A program made the position numbers and the translations under genes. A stretch of DNA of 64,000 nucleotides from Argentina anserina (Eukaryota; Streptophyta; Magnoliopsida; Rosales; Rosaceae): contig NC_065876.1 of NCBI RefSeq assembly GCF_933775445.1, positions 26,226,001-26,290,000 of the forward strand, in the 5' to 3' direction. This document shows, piece by piece, positions 33,401 through 45,744 of this stretch (position 1 is its first letter; each line of letters starts with the position of its first letter). A model generated the notes under the pieces. That model worked only from the letters and a program-made list of their open reading frames with translations, was not told the origin of the DNA and searched no databases.

Positions 33401-33916
33401 TCTACAACGGTCTACGGAGTCGTAATCATAATCTTCCAACTCCAAACATCTTTAGAGAAGACACCCACAACTTCATAATCAGACTCATAAGGGGAAGTTC
33501 ATTGCAACCACGTACTAAGAGTAGTTTTGATCCGCAAGATTGAAAGATTATTCGCCTCAAACCACTCCATAACATTTTAATAACCAAAGGTTACTAACTA
33601 TATCACCTATGATACAATGTTGAGGAAGCACATTGTAACAAACTGCAGCATTATATTTACACAATTTGTACAATGATTCTTAATTTTGTCAGGTTAAAAC
33701 CATTATTAGATTAAAATAAGCACACATGAAAGAGAAGGGAAGAACTGAGATTTCACAGGCATAACCACTATTAAACCCATATTACCATCTTCCTCCGCTT
33801 AATGTCACTTGATATCTTTGCCAACTGAAGATCATCGCCAGGGCAGATTATTTTGATCCCCCAGCTTAAAAGCAGTGTAGCGAATGATACAGGGTTGTGT
33901 CAGCTTGTCAGCAGGA
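30490..33916. other. intergenic DNA without a supported gene
   Basis: It holds a small GC-richer minisatellite (31638-31757) and a possible hAT MITE relic ending CCGTGCATCTTAG at 33012 (GGATACGTGA and CCGTATCCGTATCG motifs, no clear left end). Short open frames lack family motifs. The last ~200 bp before 33916 are probably the 3' UTR of the minus-strand kinase gene. Confidence 0.45.
31638..31757. repeat. minisatellite, ~25-bp unit, 5 copies
   Basis: The unit CATCGGGACGCTGCCCGGAA with variants (CATCGGAACGCTGTCCGGAA, CATCGAGACGCTGCTCATAA, CATCGGGACGCTGCTTGAAA, CATCGGGACATTGCCCGGAA) is repeated head to tail. Confidence 0.75.
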
Positions 33917-36334
33917 TCAAAATGCTTTACAGAGGTTAGCTTTCATGTTAGATGAACACTGCTGCTCAATTGGACCTGTGGGACTACAAAGCCTGGTCCT
34001 TTTTGGCTCAGAAATTCTGACATGTGAAACAGCAGTAGCAAGTGCATCCACTAAACTACAATCATCTTGATCTTCTGACTTGCAACTACCAGAAGATGAA
34101 GGACCACTTAGATTTTCACTTAGAGAATCATCTTCTGTTTTCTTCCGAACTGCCATTAGTCTTGGTGTAATAGCAAGTTGGTGGCAAGGTGCACTAGATT
34201 GATTCTTCGACCTTGATTTAATGGGTAGTGCCTTCAATGTTCGCACAGTATAAAACAATATCCATGGATGCCCTGAGAAACGCCAAAAATATGTCAATGT
34301 ATTGTTTAGTACTATATACGGATTGGAATACAAAACATTGGAGAAAGAACGCGGCAATTAGTAGAAGTACAAGCATACACTTGAGACACGGCTGAAAAAT
34401 AATGCAGAAGGAGAAGCGTGCAAATACTTGGTAACCCGGCATTAGTTAAAGGTTCTGGTTAGTAGGTCATGCATTTAAAAGTCTATAAGAACTACACTAT
34501 GATCAGCAGTAAGTAAATGTAAAAAAGGGGATTTTAAAGAAAAGCATGTTTAAGGATTAATAAGCTTCGGACCGAAAAAGACAAGAAAAAAAACATTTTT
34601 TATAGCATAGTAGTTGAAGCAAAACCATGCACCATAACAAAGAAGAACCTTCGTAGAGTATTTTAGTAGAAGAGTCCTAACCTACTCATATTCCATTTTA
34701 CAACAAACAGACCAAAGATTAGCCCTTATACCAAAAGAAATGAGTTAAGAACTTTAAACAGAAGAGAAAATGGGATGCCATTTCCCAAATTAAAAGGAAC
34801 GATGAACTTACTTAGTACTTCTTCTGCTGTTATCCGTACTGAAACATCCCTTGTCAGCATTCTCCCAAGAAGATCTCTTGCAGGTTTGGAAATTGACGCC
34901 CATATTCCTGTATGCAAATCAAGCTTCACAGTCTTGACTGACTCAAAAACGGCTTCTATGGAGTCCCCCTGAAATGGAAGAACACCAACCAAAAGAGCGT
35001 GTAGAAGGACACCAGCACTCCATATATCCACCTTCTCAGAGTACTTCCCCACTAAAACTTCTGGTGCAACATAAGCTGGACTTCCAGCCAAACCAGTCAA
35101 ATTTTGACCTGTGGTTAGCATGAGGAAAGGTCACACACATAATCAATCCATATAAACAGCTGAAAATCTTACCATTTCAAAACATGAGGCCAACAGCTTA
35201 GAAAAGACGGCAATCAAATTGCAATCATGCATGTTCATACCATGACATAATAATCATGGTTGCCTCTTCACTAATTACTTATCATAACACATTAAAAATT
35301 TTAAGGAGAAAAGTAAGTACACTGCTGTAAGCTATAACAAAGCTCCAACACTTTTAAATGAAAACCGAGGAGCTAGTAAAATGTCCAGAATGCAGAATCA
35401 ACAGATATCATTGAATGAAACCAGGTAACAATGTAACATATAAGCACGTGGTCAGTAGATTTGATTCTAAGAATTCATGAACAAAGGCTATAAACACACA
35501 TTGAAACTGAAGTGGTCTACAGTTAGACATGGAAACAAAATGTATTCTGAAGATGAAGACAACATGCTGCAAACAAGGGATATGGTGTTTACCGTAGGAT
35601 ATTCTCATGGCCAGTCCAAAATCTGCAAGCTTTATCTTTCCTGCTTTTGTAAGAAGAATATTCTCGGGTTTTATGTCTCTGTGCACAACCCCCATATCAT
35701 GACAATACTTGATGACTAGCATCACTTCCTTGAATATATTAGCAGCCCGCTGCTCTGAATACTGACCCTCTTCAAGCATCTGATCAATCAAGCGCCCACC
35801 TGAGCACAACTCCATCACGAGATGAAAACATTCGGACTCCTCATACACAGCCTGTAATGTCACAACCCCAGGATGACCAGACAAATGCTGCATTATCTCA
35901 ACCTCCCTATGCACCGTCTCCTCCCCTTTCTTCAGAGTCTTGCACGCAAACTCTGCCCCAGTCCCTCGGGACTGACACAACCATACCGAACCAAACTTCC
36001 CACGCCCAATAGTAGCGCCCTTGCTATAATCCTCCTCAATCTTATTCTTCCTACCCATTTGCGTCGCAACATCTATACACCCTATCTTCCTCTTAATACC
36101 TCTTCCCGGAGTAACCAAAGACGAAGTCCCACACGGCGGAGCCGTGGCAATGCCAGCAAGCCTGCTTTTATACGATCCCACAGATTCATTCCCGGCATCA
36201 ACTTCCTTACACCGCTTCTTCAACCTCGAATAATCCTCTAGCGGCAACGACCGTGAATTGCATGACTTTGATGTCAGAGCCTCCAGCGGATCTAAGCACG
36301 GCTCATCCACACCTCCTTTCCTCTTCTTCCTCAT
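33917..36334 (-). CDS. PEPKR2: Ser/Thr kinase, PEP-carboxylase-kinase-related (PEPKR2-like), 464 aa
   Basis: The model is complement(join(33917..34272,34812..35108,35593..36334)), three exons, 1395 nt. The start is ATG at 36334; two codons upstream do not begin with ATG. The N-terminal ~100 residues are basic (MRKKRKGG, then YSRLKKRCKE and IKRKIG). The CDPK/PEPCK-type kinase follows with GRGKFG (110-115), FACK with Lys132, HRDIKPEN (218-225), ADFG (237-240), and in exon 2 GSPAYVAPEVL. Exon 3 gives RHPWI, closing the kinase, and a Ser-rich tail. The architecture and the YSRLKKRCK segment match Arabidopsis PEPKR2, a CDPK-superfamily kinase lacking EF hands. Its substrate is not established. A 5' UTR intron is likely (minus-strand donor GGTGAGTC near 36758). 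Confidence 0.88.
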
Positions 36335-36366
36335 TGATCCCAATTACCTCTACTTATATCCACAAG

Positions 36367-36390
36367 CACACACACACACACACACACACA
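36367..36390. repeat. (CA)12 microsatellite in the PEPKR2-like leader region
   Basis: Uninterrupted CA dinucleotides lie 33 bp upstream of the start codon on the minus strand (GT on the sense strand). They are probably inside the 5' UTR or its intron. Confidence 0.9.
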
Positions 36391-36949
36391 GTCAGTAAAG
36401 CTCAAGCTGCAACCCACACTTCTGGGCTTTCTGCTCCCAAAACCAAAACACGAGAGTAAATTTCTTCTCTTTTTCTCAAAACAAAAACACAAATCACCAA
36501 AACTGACTAAATCAAACAAATTTCAACACCAAACAATCTCTACTATCTAACATTCAAACCTAAGCCCAATACCAAAACCAAGAACTCTGATCCACCAAAC
36601 CACATTACACACAATAAACCCAGAACCATAATCTCACTACCCAAACACAAATGCCTCAAAATTACATCAAACAAATCAAAACCCAGAATCACAAACCATC
36701 AGCTAAAAAAAGCAACAAACTTTAACCAAAAAAAAAACAAAGCTTTCAGTGACTCACCCAGCAATATCCCTCACATCTCACAACCCCACGATCGGAAACC
36801 AGAGACCTCCAGCGGCGGCGCGAGTCCCGAAACCCGAGATTTTGATCGAATCTAGGGTTCCTAAAGATCGGCGATTCACAGAGATTTGGGGGAAAGAGTT
36901 AAATTTTTGGTCCGGTAAAGATGATAATGAATATTTTTTATTAATGTGA

Positions 36950-37840
36950 AAAAAAAAAGTTTGGGGTTTTAGTCTTTTTGGTTTGCGCCATTTTAACTGA
37001 GCGACGTGTCCATTTTATACACGCTGGTTCCCGCGGGTCGAAATCCGAGTGTGACCCGAAGATGGGGGTGTGATATGGTGCGTGAGGGAGTAGGGATGTT
37101 TTGTGGTGGAGTTGGCGTGAGTTTGACACTTTGACGACATGTGGTTTTATCTTTCTTTCTGCTTTGGGGAAAAGAGTGTCAGGGAGAAGCTTTTTGACGC
37201 ATGTGATGTTGCTATGTCGTTTATTTGGGACATAGGGAACGTGTAGAGTTGGCTGGATATTTGGTATGTGTCGTCCGTACGGATTTGGCTACATGTGTAT
37301 GAAATAACGTGTTGTGTTTACTATGCTATTTGCTAGAGTAGTATATACATGAGATGAAAGTTATGAAAAAAAATAGGGTCAAAAATAATGCTAGAGTAGT
37401 ATATACATGAAACTTGGTGTAAGTTGAAATGCTATGGCTGATGTTGGGTATATATATTTGCAAGGACTAAATCAATAGGTAGCTATAGCCTATATGCTTG
37501 GGTGTCCAGATTGAGAACACCTTTGAGCATTTCACATCAATTTAGATATTAGCCATTATGCCTATAAACATTTTAAAGATTTGTTTGTCATGCACTCTCC
37601 AAACAAGATAAACATAATTTTTACAAGTATGGGGTAATGGGGACTTTGATGCTGGGTCCAATTGCTTTTCTTATTTTACGAACAAGAATCAATAGTTAAA
37701 AAAGAGTGATCAGGTGCATGTATGCACATATTAAAAGACATGATACGAAATAAAAATTTTGTATACAGTATTACGAATATAGAAAATACCATCAAAAGAC
37801 ATATTCCACTCTTCTCCCCCATTTAAGGACACTCTAGGAA
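36950..37840. other. intergenic DNA upstream of the PEPKR2-like gene
   Basis: No gene, TIR pair or tandem repeat was noted apart from a short direct repeat GCTAGAGTAGTATATACATGA near 37331 and 37391. Confidence 0.4.
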
Positions 37841-37849
37841 AAACTCCTT

Positions 37850-38809
37850 TTTCTCCACAAAAACCGGAGGGCTCTAGGGTTTTTCCTTCTCAAGGCTTGT
37901 GCTCGTCCGGCAGCGCGTCCTAAGACGGCGTCGTTGGACGGGAGGTGCGGTGGGTCCATGGAGGCCTAGCTAGTGAGTAGCTAGTGGTGAAGCTTTGGAG
38001 AGCGGTGGATCTGGTGTGATCGGGTTCTTTGGTGTCGGTTTTTCGGTTGCAATGCGGGTTCGGCGAACAATGTTGGGCGCTGCCGCGTGGTGATATTATG
38101 TATTTAGTCACTTGGTGGAGTTTGGGGTTATGCGGTGGTTGGAGAAGGAGAAGCGTCGATGGCGGCGGCGGTTACCTTGGTTGATTTCGGGTCGGTCCTC
38201 GTGACTTTTGTCGCTAGGTTGTATTTAGATGGGTGGAGTGCTCTATCTTTGCGACTGATATGGTCGGAGCTTTGCTAGTGGTGGCATGTATCGACGTGGA
38301 GCGACTTTGTGGTTGGCCGATGGCGTAGATCCGGCTATCCATGTTTCGTTGTTCTTTGCCAGCTTCAACGGAGGTGGCCTGGGCCATTGGGCCTGGGGTT
38401 GGGTCTTTTAGGGTGGGCTTGGGTTTTTGTGACCAAGGTCTGGGTTTTGTTTGATTTTGTCGTCCCTACTTTTTCAGCGTGGGTTTGGTTTTGTTGTGTA
38501 CATGTTTATGGTGCATGTCATATCCAGGGATTATTCAGTTCTTTCTTGGTATCAATGTAATGGGGAGGTTGTATTTGCATATATACCGGCAGTTTTAGTA
38601 TGTGATGCAATTGGAGCAGTTTTTTTTTCTTGAGATTGGCGGCGAGTAGGTTATCGGCTACTTCTGGAATTAGAATTTATTGGTTCGGGATTGGGTCTTC
38701 TTGGTTTATGTCTATGGCTTTTGCGATAGTCCGTTGACTACCAGTCTTAGTGTAATTGTAATATTATTTAGGTGAAATACAAGTTTTGTTTTTTGTTCCT
38801 AAAAAAAAT
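37850..38809 (+). mobile_element. GC-rich retroposon-like sequence ending in oligo(A)
   Basis: A GC-rich, stop-broken stretch (37850-38640) is followed by AT-rich sequence and ends GTTTTTTGTTCCTAAAAAAAA at 38809. The poly(A) end and lack of an ORF fit a truncated LINE or other retroposon. It abuts the TIR-like element that starts near 38808. No target duplication could be placed. Confidence 0.35.
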
Positions 38810-38952
38810 ACTCTAATTTTGTTACTTAAATAAGGACATATTTTTACCCAAACTCAACAACTTAAATTTTTGTGTTACCTAATATAGCCTCTCTCTTTTA
38901 TTTGTCTCAACCAGTTACTAGTCAACCTGTCCATTATCCTCCTTCTCCTCCT

Positions 38953-38985
<33 letters not shown>

Positions 38986-40475
38986 GACGAAGGCTCCAAA
39001 CCTCGACAACGGCGGCCAACTTCTTGTTGATGGAGGCTCTAAACCTCGACGACGACGGCCAGCTTCTTGACGGTGGAGGCTCGAAACCTTGATGACGAAG
39101 CCTTCACACGCACATATCTGATCTAATTTATCACACCCTCCCACCCTTGCATCAATCGCTCTCTCTCTCCTGCTTCAGTTCACAGTTTTCTTCCAGTTAA
39201 GTGCTTCACGCCATCGACGAATTTCTAATCCGGATAATGGAGTACCACTCAACAGCTTCAGCGACGAAGGTTTGACTCGAAGTCGAAGCCTCGACGATAG
39301 AAGTTAAGCCGCTCAGAGACAGAGGCTCGAAAGCAATCGAAGAAATTCAGGTATCGAATTTTCAATTTATTGTGATTTTGGAGGTTTTGATTGAATTGAA
39401 TTGTGATGTTGGATGTTGATGATAATTTCGAGTGTGTGGACGCGCTCTTGAAATAACGAAGTAGCTCTTTCAATATTTGGTAGTAGATTTGATTTTCTTA
39501 TGTAGTAGATTTGCACTTGTTGTGCAATAGTTTTAATTTCCCTTTGTAGTATCTATCTGATTAGTTGGTAGTAGTATTAACATGGATTGCAGTAGCTTTT
39601 ACACATGTTGGTAGTAGTTTTGATTTCCCTTTGTAGTATCTATCTGCTGATGATGGTATCTTTGGTTGTTGTTGGTAGTATCTTCAGCTGTTGTTGGTAA
39701 TAGCTTTGCTTATGATTAGTAGTATCTTTGTTTCTGATTGACAATATCTTTTGTTGTTGTTGATAGTATCTCTTTTTATGTTCAGTAGTAGCTTTTTTAT
39801 CTGGTAGTAGCTTTTGTTAACTACAATAGTAGTTTTTATGACCTTGCTTAAGGTTGTCGGAAATTTCACCATTGGAGCTTTTACTGTTGTTAATAATAGC
39901 TTTTCATGATGTTGACGGTATCTTTGGCTGCTATTGGTAGTATCTTTGGCTAATGTTGGTAGTAGCTTTATTTCTGATTGGTAGTATCTTTTTCTTTATT
40001 GGTAGTATCTTTTGTTGATGTTGATAGTATATTTTGTTGCTGTTGACAATATCATTTGTTACATTCCGTAATAGCTTCTTTTTTTTTTCTTCTGATAGTA
40101 GCTTTTATCAACTATAATAGTAGCTTTTCTGACCTCGCCGGAGATCGCTGGAAATTTCACCATTGTAGCTTTAACTACTGTTAATAGTAGCTTTTTATAT
40201 ATGTGACAATAGCTTGTGTTGCTGACTACTAGGACCCGTCAAAGATGGTTGTGACATGCCGGAGACGGACCCACTGGAGACGTCGTCGGAGTTGGCTGTA
40301 GACTTCGCCGGAAAAAAGAGTGATGGTTTTGGTATTTTTAAAATTTTAATGGCAGTATGTAATTTAGTGTAGTTTTAATGTCTTAAATGAAAGTTTTTTT
40401 TTATAACAAATTGTCTTTATGTGTAATTTAAAAATATTTGGATGTCCTTATTTAAAAATATGAGTACTAATGTGT
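38808..40475. mobile_element. probable TIR element containing a TAGTAG-type minisatellite
   Basis: The left end, ATACTCTAATTTTG then TTAAATAAGGACAT, matches the reversed right end GTACTCATATTTT, TAAATAAGGACAT. The interior has a (CT)n run (38954-38982), two diverged copies of a CTCGACGACGGCGGCCAACTTCTT-type block near 39000-39090, and a long array (39470-40215) of ~25-35 bp units built on GGTAGTAGCTTTT / GGTAGTATCTTTG. No coding region or clear target duplication was found. Confidence 0.5.
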
Positions 40476-40874
40476 TTTTACATGTAATTGGTCATTATGA
40501 ATATCACATTAGATACAATTTAATTTTTTATACCAACTCAATCCCATCATGATAAAGGGATACAATTGGACAAATAATATTTGAACTCAGATTGAAGAAG
40601 ATGATAGTCATGATACAAAAGCAAAAGGTCCTATATGATCATAAATTCATAATACACTGATTTGTGCAATTTTTCACAATGTCAATTCGATCACGATCTC
40701 TTTTGGTGTTTTAGAAATAGATGAGTATTTTTTAAATAGAAAAATAGAAAAAAGGGTTAAATTGGAAAAACAAAAAGAAATTCTCAGGGTGACCATATAT
40801 TTAATAGAGTCGCAAAACTCTCAGTTTTGCAGTACTTTTGCTCTGTAGGCGCCACCGTGAAACTCGAAAGCGAA

Positions 40875-43800
40875 ATGGCTCTTCATCAGTACAGCCAAAC
40901 CTTAAACCCTCCCAAAACCCTCTTCAACCCCAAGTTCCCAAATCCCAACAACCCCTTATTCTCTTTCTCTTTCATCAAAACCCAAAAATCCATATCCAAA
41001 AGCTTCCCAAAGCTCTCTGTCTCGGCCATGACAGCCCAACCGCCGCCGCCTCTGGATGCCCTGCTCAACTGTCCGCGCAAACAAGAGGTGCTTGACGCCA
41101 TTGGAACTTCATTATCCACCTGTCTTTCTGAGACCAACCTCCACCTCACAGTTCCTGGCCTCAATTCCAAAACCAGAGGCAAGGTATGTATGAAAAAGCT
41201 TTGTCTTTGGGTTTTATGTCTTGTTAGACTCAACATACAACTTGGGTTTTATGTAGTTTGAGGTAAAGTTTTCGCTTTTGGGTTTGTAATTCTCTTTACT
41301 TAGAGAAAGACTCTTGCTTTATGTTTTGGAGGTTATTGATGTTGCTTTGCTTGATCACATTGTAGTGTTTGGATGTTATGAATTTGTAATGTGTTCATTT
41401 ATTTAGAGAAAAACTCTAAACTCTCTGCTTTCCAGGTTAGGGATGTTTATGACAGTGGGGATTATCTTGTTATGGTCACCACGGATCGGCAGAGTGCATT
41501 CGATAGAATTCTTGCTTCTATTCCCTTCAAAGGCCAGGTCAGTTCTCAGTTACAATCCCAAAGAACTGAATAAATGAGTTCTCTTCATTTGATTTATTTA
41601 ATTTGTTATGAGAAAAGAAGATGGTGGGATAGCTTGTGTTACAGTTTTATTAATATGCTCACTACTATTAGTGTTATTTAGTCAGTAACAGTGTTTTCAT
41701 TTCTTTGGTTCTCTGTTTAGGTTCTTAATGAAACAAGTCTATGGTGGTTTGATCAAACTCGACATATTACATCAAATGCAGTTGTTTCTGTCCCAGACGC
41801 AAATGTAACAATTGCAAAGAAATGTTCTGTTTTTCCGGTGGAGTTTGTGGGTATGACATTATTATCTTGATAGCTAGCTTTTTAGTAAAACACAATAGTC
41901 TGTTAGAAGATGTATCAATTTTATTTTTGGAAAATAGGTATTTTGGTACATATCCTGTATTAACATATTAAGTACACCTAGTTGATTTGATTTGTTGCTA
42001 TCCCTGAAAGCATTTGTTATTTCCTGGAACACTTCTGCTTGCTATTTTAATGTAAGATTCTGGTTTTGATTTTTGTAAAAAAAGGAAATGATTGTCTTGG
42101 TTTTGAAGTTTGCAGTTGGTGGCTTCCATTGTAGTTTTTTCTGTTTTCTACTTATTTGATCTGTGCGATATTAATTTTTTTTAATTGTAAACTGAATTGG
42201 CTTAAACATGCTATACGCCTTCTGCATTGCAAATATTACGAAACCAGATAAGAATACGAGTGCAAGTTTTGACAGGAAACAGCTGTAAATAGATTATTAG
42301 AGTGCTAGTTTAGGTTGCAAACATCTTGAAGAGATTGTATATTAAACCACATTTTCATACTTCAGATATCCATGGAAATCCCACTGTAAGCTTATTGCAT
42401 AATTTTCAGCGGATATTGATTGTTATTGTATGCATTGTCAATGATATTCATGTCAGAGGTTTGTCTTATTCGAAGATGAGGGTAGTTGCTGTCTTCGTAC
42501 ATTCATTACTCTCTAAGTTTCTATAACAATTTTGCTTCTAATTTGTAGTCAGAGGTTTTGTGACTGGAAGTACTGATACATCATTATGGACGGTCTACAG
42601 AAATGGCGTTCGAAATTACTGTGGCAATGTACTTCCAGGCGGTGCGCTTTGTCATTAGTGTCTTGTGATCTTTTTTACTTTCTAAAGGTTTTATATGATA
42701 GTCTATTGATGTTACAGGCTTGGAAAAAAGCCAAAAGCTTCCTGCAAATATACTCACACCAACAACTAAGGCTGCAGATCATGATGCTCCTGTTACTCCA
42801 GATGAGGTTGGTCTCTTTGATATTCTTTTGTCACTTTAAATGGGAGAGGGAAGGATAAGAGAGAGACATGTTAGATTATGGTATTAGGCTGGCAAGTTTG
42901 TTAGTGAAGATGTTAAGCGAAGTCCAAAGGGGAGAGAAGTTCATGCTGGCGATGAAAAGTTAGCATGGAGTGTTGGATTTTCTATCTGATACGACACCTG
43001 TCATGTATGTCTTTCCTCCATTCAATTTACTAAAATATCTGTGGGGCAATTTTCTTGCAGATAATTGAACGCGGACTGATGAGTCAAGCCGATTATGATG
43101 AAGTAAGTCAGAAAGCATTGAGCTTGTTCAAGTATGGACAGGTAATTAACCGTAATTTGCTTCTCTTGAGATCTTCTTAAGTTACGCTTCTGAAAATGTA
43201 GTTATCAGAATACATAGTGGGACAACATCAATAATAGCATACATTATCTGAATGAAATCGTATGGACTTGCTATCGAGTGAAAACATGGAATAGAATAAA
43301 GGCTACATGAGGAGAAGTAAGTAAAGCATGAACACATCTTTTGACTAGTTTCTAACTTTCAATAGCTTTTTTCATAAATTTTCTTTTCTGTTTGTTTTTC
43401 CTCAGAAGTAATACATATGATTTGATATAGGGCCTTAAAAACTACATGCATTGTTGTCTCTAATACTTTGCTTCGTTAATCCCTAGACACATGAACTAAA
43501 CGTTTTTGGCTTTGTGGTGTAATTTTATTATAAGTCATACACGATCAAGTCAGAATAATAATTCTGGCCGATTTATGATACAATATCTTATTTGAATACT
43601 AAATTCAGCCAGGGTAACCAATCTTATCATTTCTGTGATGGTGCAGCGTGTGGCGTTGGAGCATGGGTTAATATTGGTCGACACAAAGTATGAATTTGGA
43701 AAGGGACAGGATGGTTCCATACATTTGATTGATGAGGTATTATGTTGTCTTGTGTAAAGCATTAATCATTCTTCCCCACTTACTATACACATTATTGTTT

Positions 43801-45259
43801 AAATAATGGTATTGGAGTTGACTTTTGTGTTTGCTTGCTATTCTAGGTGCATACACCCGATTCAAGCAGATATTGGATTGCTCATACTTATGAGGAACGT
43901 TTTCAGAGTGGTCTTGAACCTGAAAATATTGATAAGGTACATACTGTATTTCAAGCTATCATGTATAATGTTTTGTTTTACAGATGTTGTCTATAAGAAT
44001 TTTATCTTATAAGCTTATTGCTGACATTTAAACTTTGATTTTAAGGAGTTTTTGAGGCTGTGGTTCAAAGATCATTGCAATCCATATGAAGATGAGGTAA
44101 TGACATAAAATATATTCCCCTTTTTTTGTTTGTTTGAGGATGTGTAAGATCAAATATGACTCTGATTACACAATTATGCAGGTTCTCCCTGATGCCCCTG
44201 AAGAACTTGTTCGTGAGCTATCTTGGAGGTATGTCACTTGTCTATTGTGCCTTGCCTATTTTTAAAACTGTATCATAATTTCTTCAACAAACTTTATTGA
44301 GGTTGAGTTGGGATGTTCCGTTGCTTTTTCTTAAATTAATTCTGAATAAATTATGATTGCACTTGTGATTGCTATCAATGCTATGTGGATGTTTTCTGAT
44401 CATGTAGCCATGTTGGTCAGCAGCAAGCATAAAAATAGATATGCCCAACAGAGTACAGTATAGGGATGTACTAAAGTTTACAAGTTTTGGTCCTACAGTT
44501 TCATTTCATCATACTGGAGAATCTGGTGTACATAATTTTTTTTGCCATTTTTGTTAACGATAACAAAAAGGCCAAACTACTGTTTAGCTTTGTTGAGTTC
44601 TTATCCACAATTTCAGCGATATTATGATTAGTGTTGAGTAGTGTAGTGAATCTGTTGTCAGATATAAATTGACAGTGCATGTGCCATAGGTCATCAGGTT
44701 CAAAACCCTTCGTCAATGGAAAACTCTTGAATCCTGTGACTTGTTAGAAGTTGTAATTGATAATCCATGTTTAATGGAATCCGACTGTACTGTAAGATGT
44801 TATGCCCATCCCACGGATCTGCACATCTTGTTTGATGAGGAGTTTGTTAATTAGGTCTTCCTGTTTGAATAAATCATAGTTAAAATTCAGACTAATGGTT
44901 GATATGCTGTTTAGCTTTTATGCTTCCCCTCCATAACTCTAGTGTAATAGTCTATTGTTTTAGTCAAAACCATAAAAGTGTGCAAGTTCTGATATTTTTG
45001 TATCCACTAGTACATGTTTCAGTTACTCATAGAGTGCGCTTTTTGTTGTTTTACAATGACAGATATATTTTCTTGTATGAGACAATCACAAAATCAAAAT
45101 TCAAGATCCCTTCGACAGAGGTAAAAGCATTGTTTTGATTTGTATTCTATTATCATGTACAAATAATAGTGATATCTTCACAGCTTTTTTTTCATTCAGG
45201 AGCCAATACATGATCGAATATCTCGCAATGTGGCACAAGCATTGTCATCTCTGAAGTAA
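40875..45259 (+). CDS. PUR7: phosphoribosylaminoimidazole-succinocarboxamide (SAICAR) synthase, plastid, 399 aa
   Basis: Twelve exons: join(40875..41183,41436..41537,41721..41850,42549..42641,42718..42806,43061..43141,43647..43736,43847..43936,44046..44096,44182..44228,45063..45120,45200..45259), 1200 nt. It catalyses the ATP-dependent joining of CAIR and aspartate to SAICAR in de novo purine synthesis. Residues 1-~50 are Ser/Pro/Lys-rich and acid-poor, a chloroplast transit peptide. The core starts [19 protein letters not shown] with QSAFDR (nucleotide binding). The family signatures LVDTKYEFG and [11 protein letters not shown] are intact. Length matches plant PUR7 (about 400 aa). All donors are GT; the exon-4 donor (GCG|GTGCGC) was chosen by phase. 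The start is the first in-frame ATG. A gypsy-type element lies 485 bp past the stop. Confidence 0.95.
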
Positions 45260-45744
45260 CATCATAGCATGGAGCAGAAGATGTTTAGCTGAACTAACAA
45301 GGACTTTCCCCAGTACCCCATAAAATTTGAAAACGTATTAGAAATGTGGGGCTTTGGGAATTCCCTCTCAGCAGCAAGTGTTGTTCCTGATATTGAACAG
45401 TGGGCATAATTAATCCCCATGAGTTTTAGCCGACTGTTTATCTTAAAAAGTTACATATATGGTGTGTTGATATAGAGATCTGCTCGCTTAAGGGACAGTT
45501 TTCAAGAGACTGGAAGTCGAGTAAAAATATCCCGGTGAAAATAAATGCATAGCACATGATTATGAAGTGACTTTTTCATAACAATATGAGATTATATCCA
45601 TATATTTTTGACACTAGGAAACTTACATGATTACAAGATTGTTATTTTCTGTAGTATCCTTGGCTAACGTTAAACAGAAAGAAACAATGGAAGAATTAGG
45701 CTTACTTTTTATCGAACATTCAAAAAAAAATATACAGAGAATTC

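Noticed and set aside
42586..42858. Separate ORFs inside the PUR7 locus
   Set aside because: They are read-through frames across exons 4-5 and introns. The spliced model accounts for the coding content.
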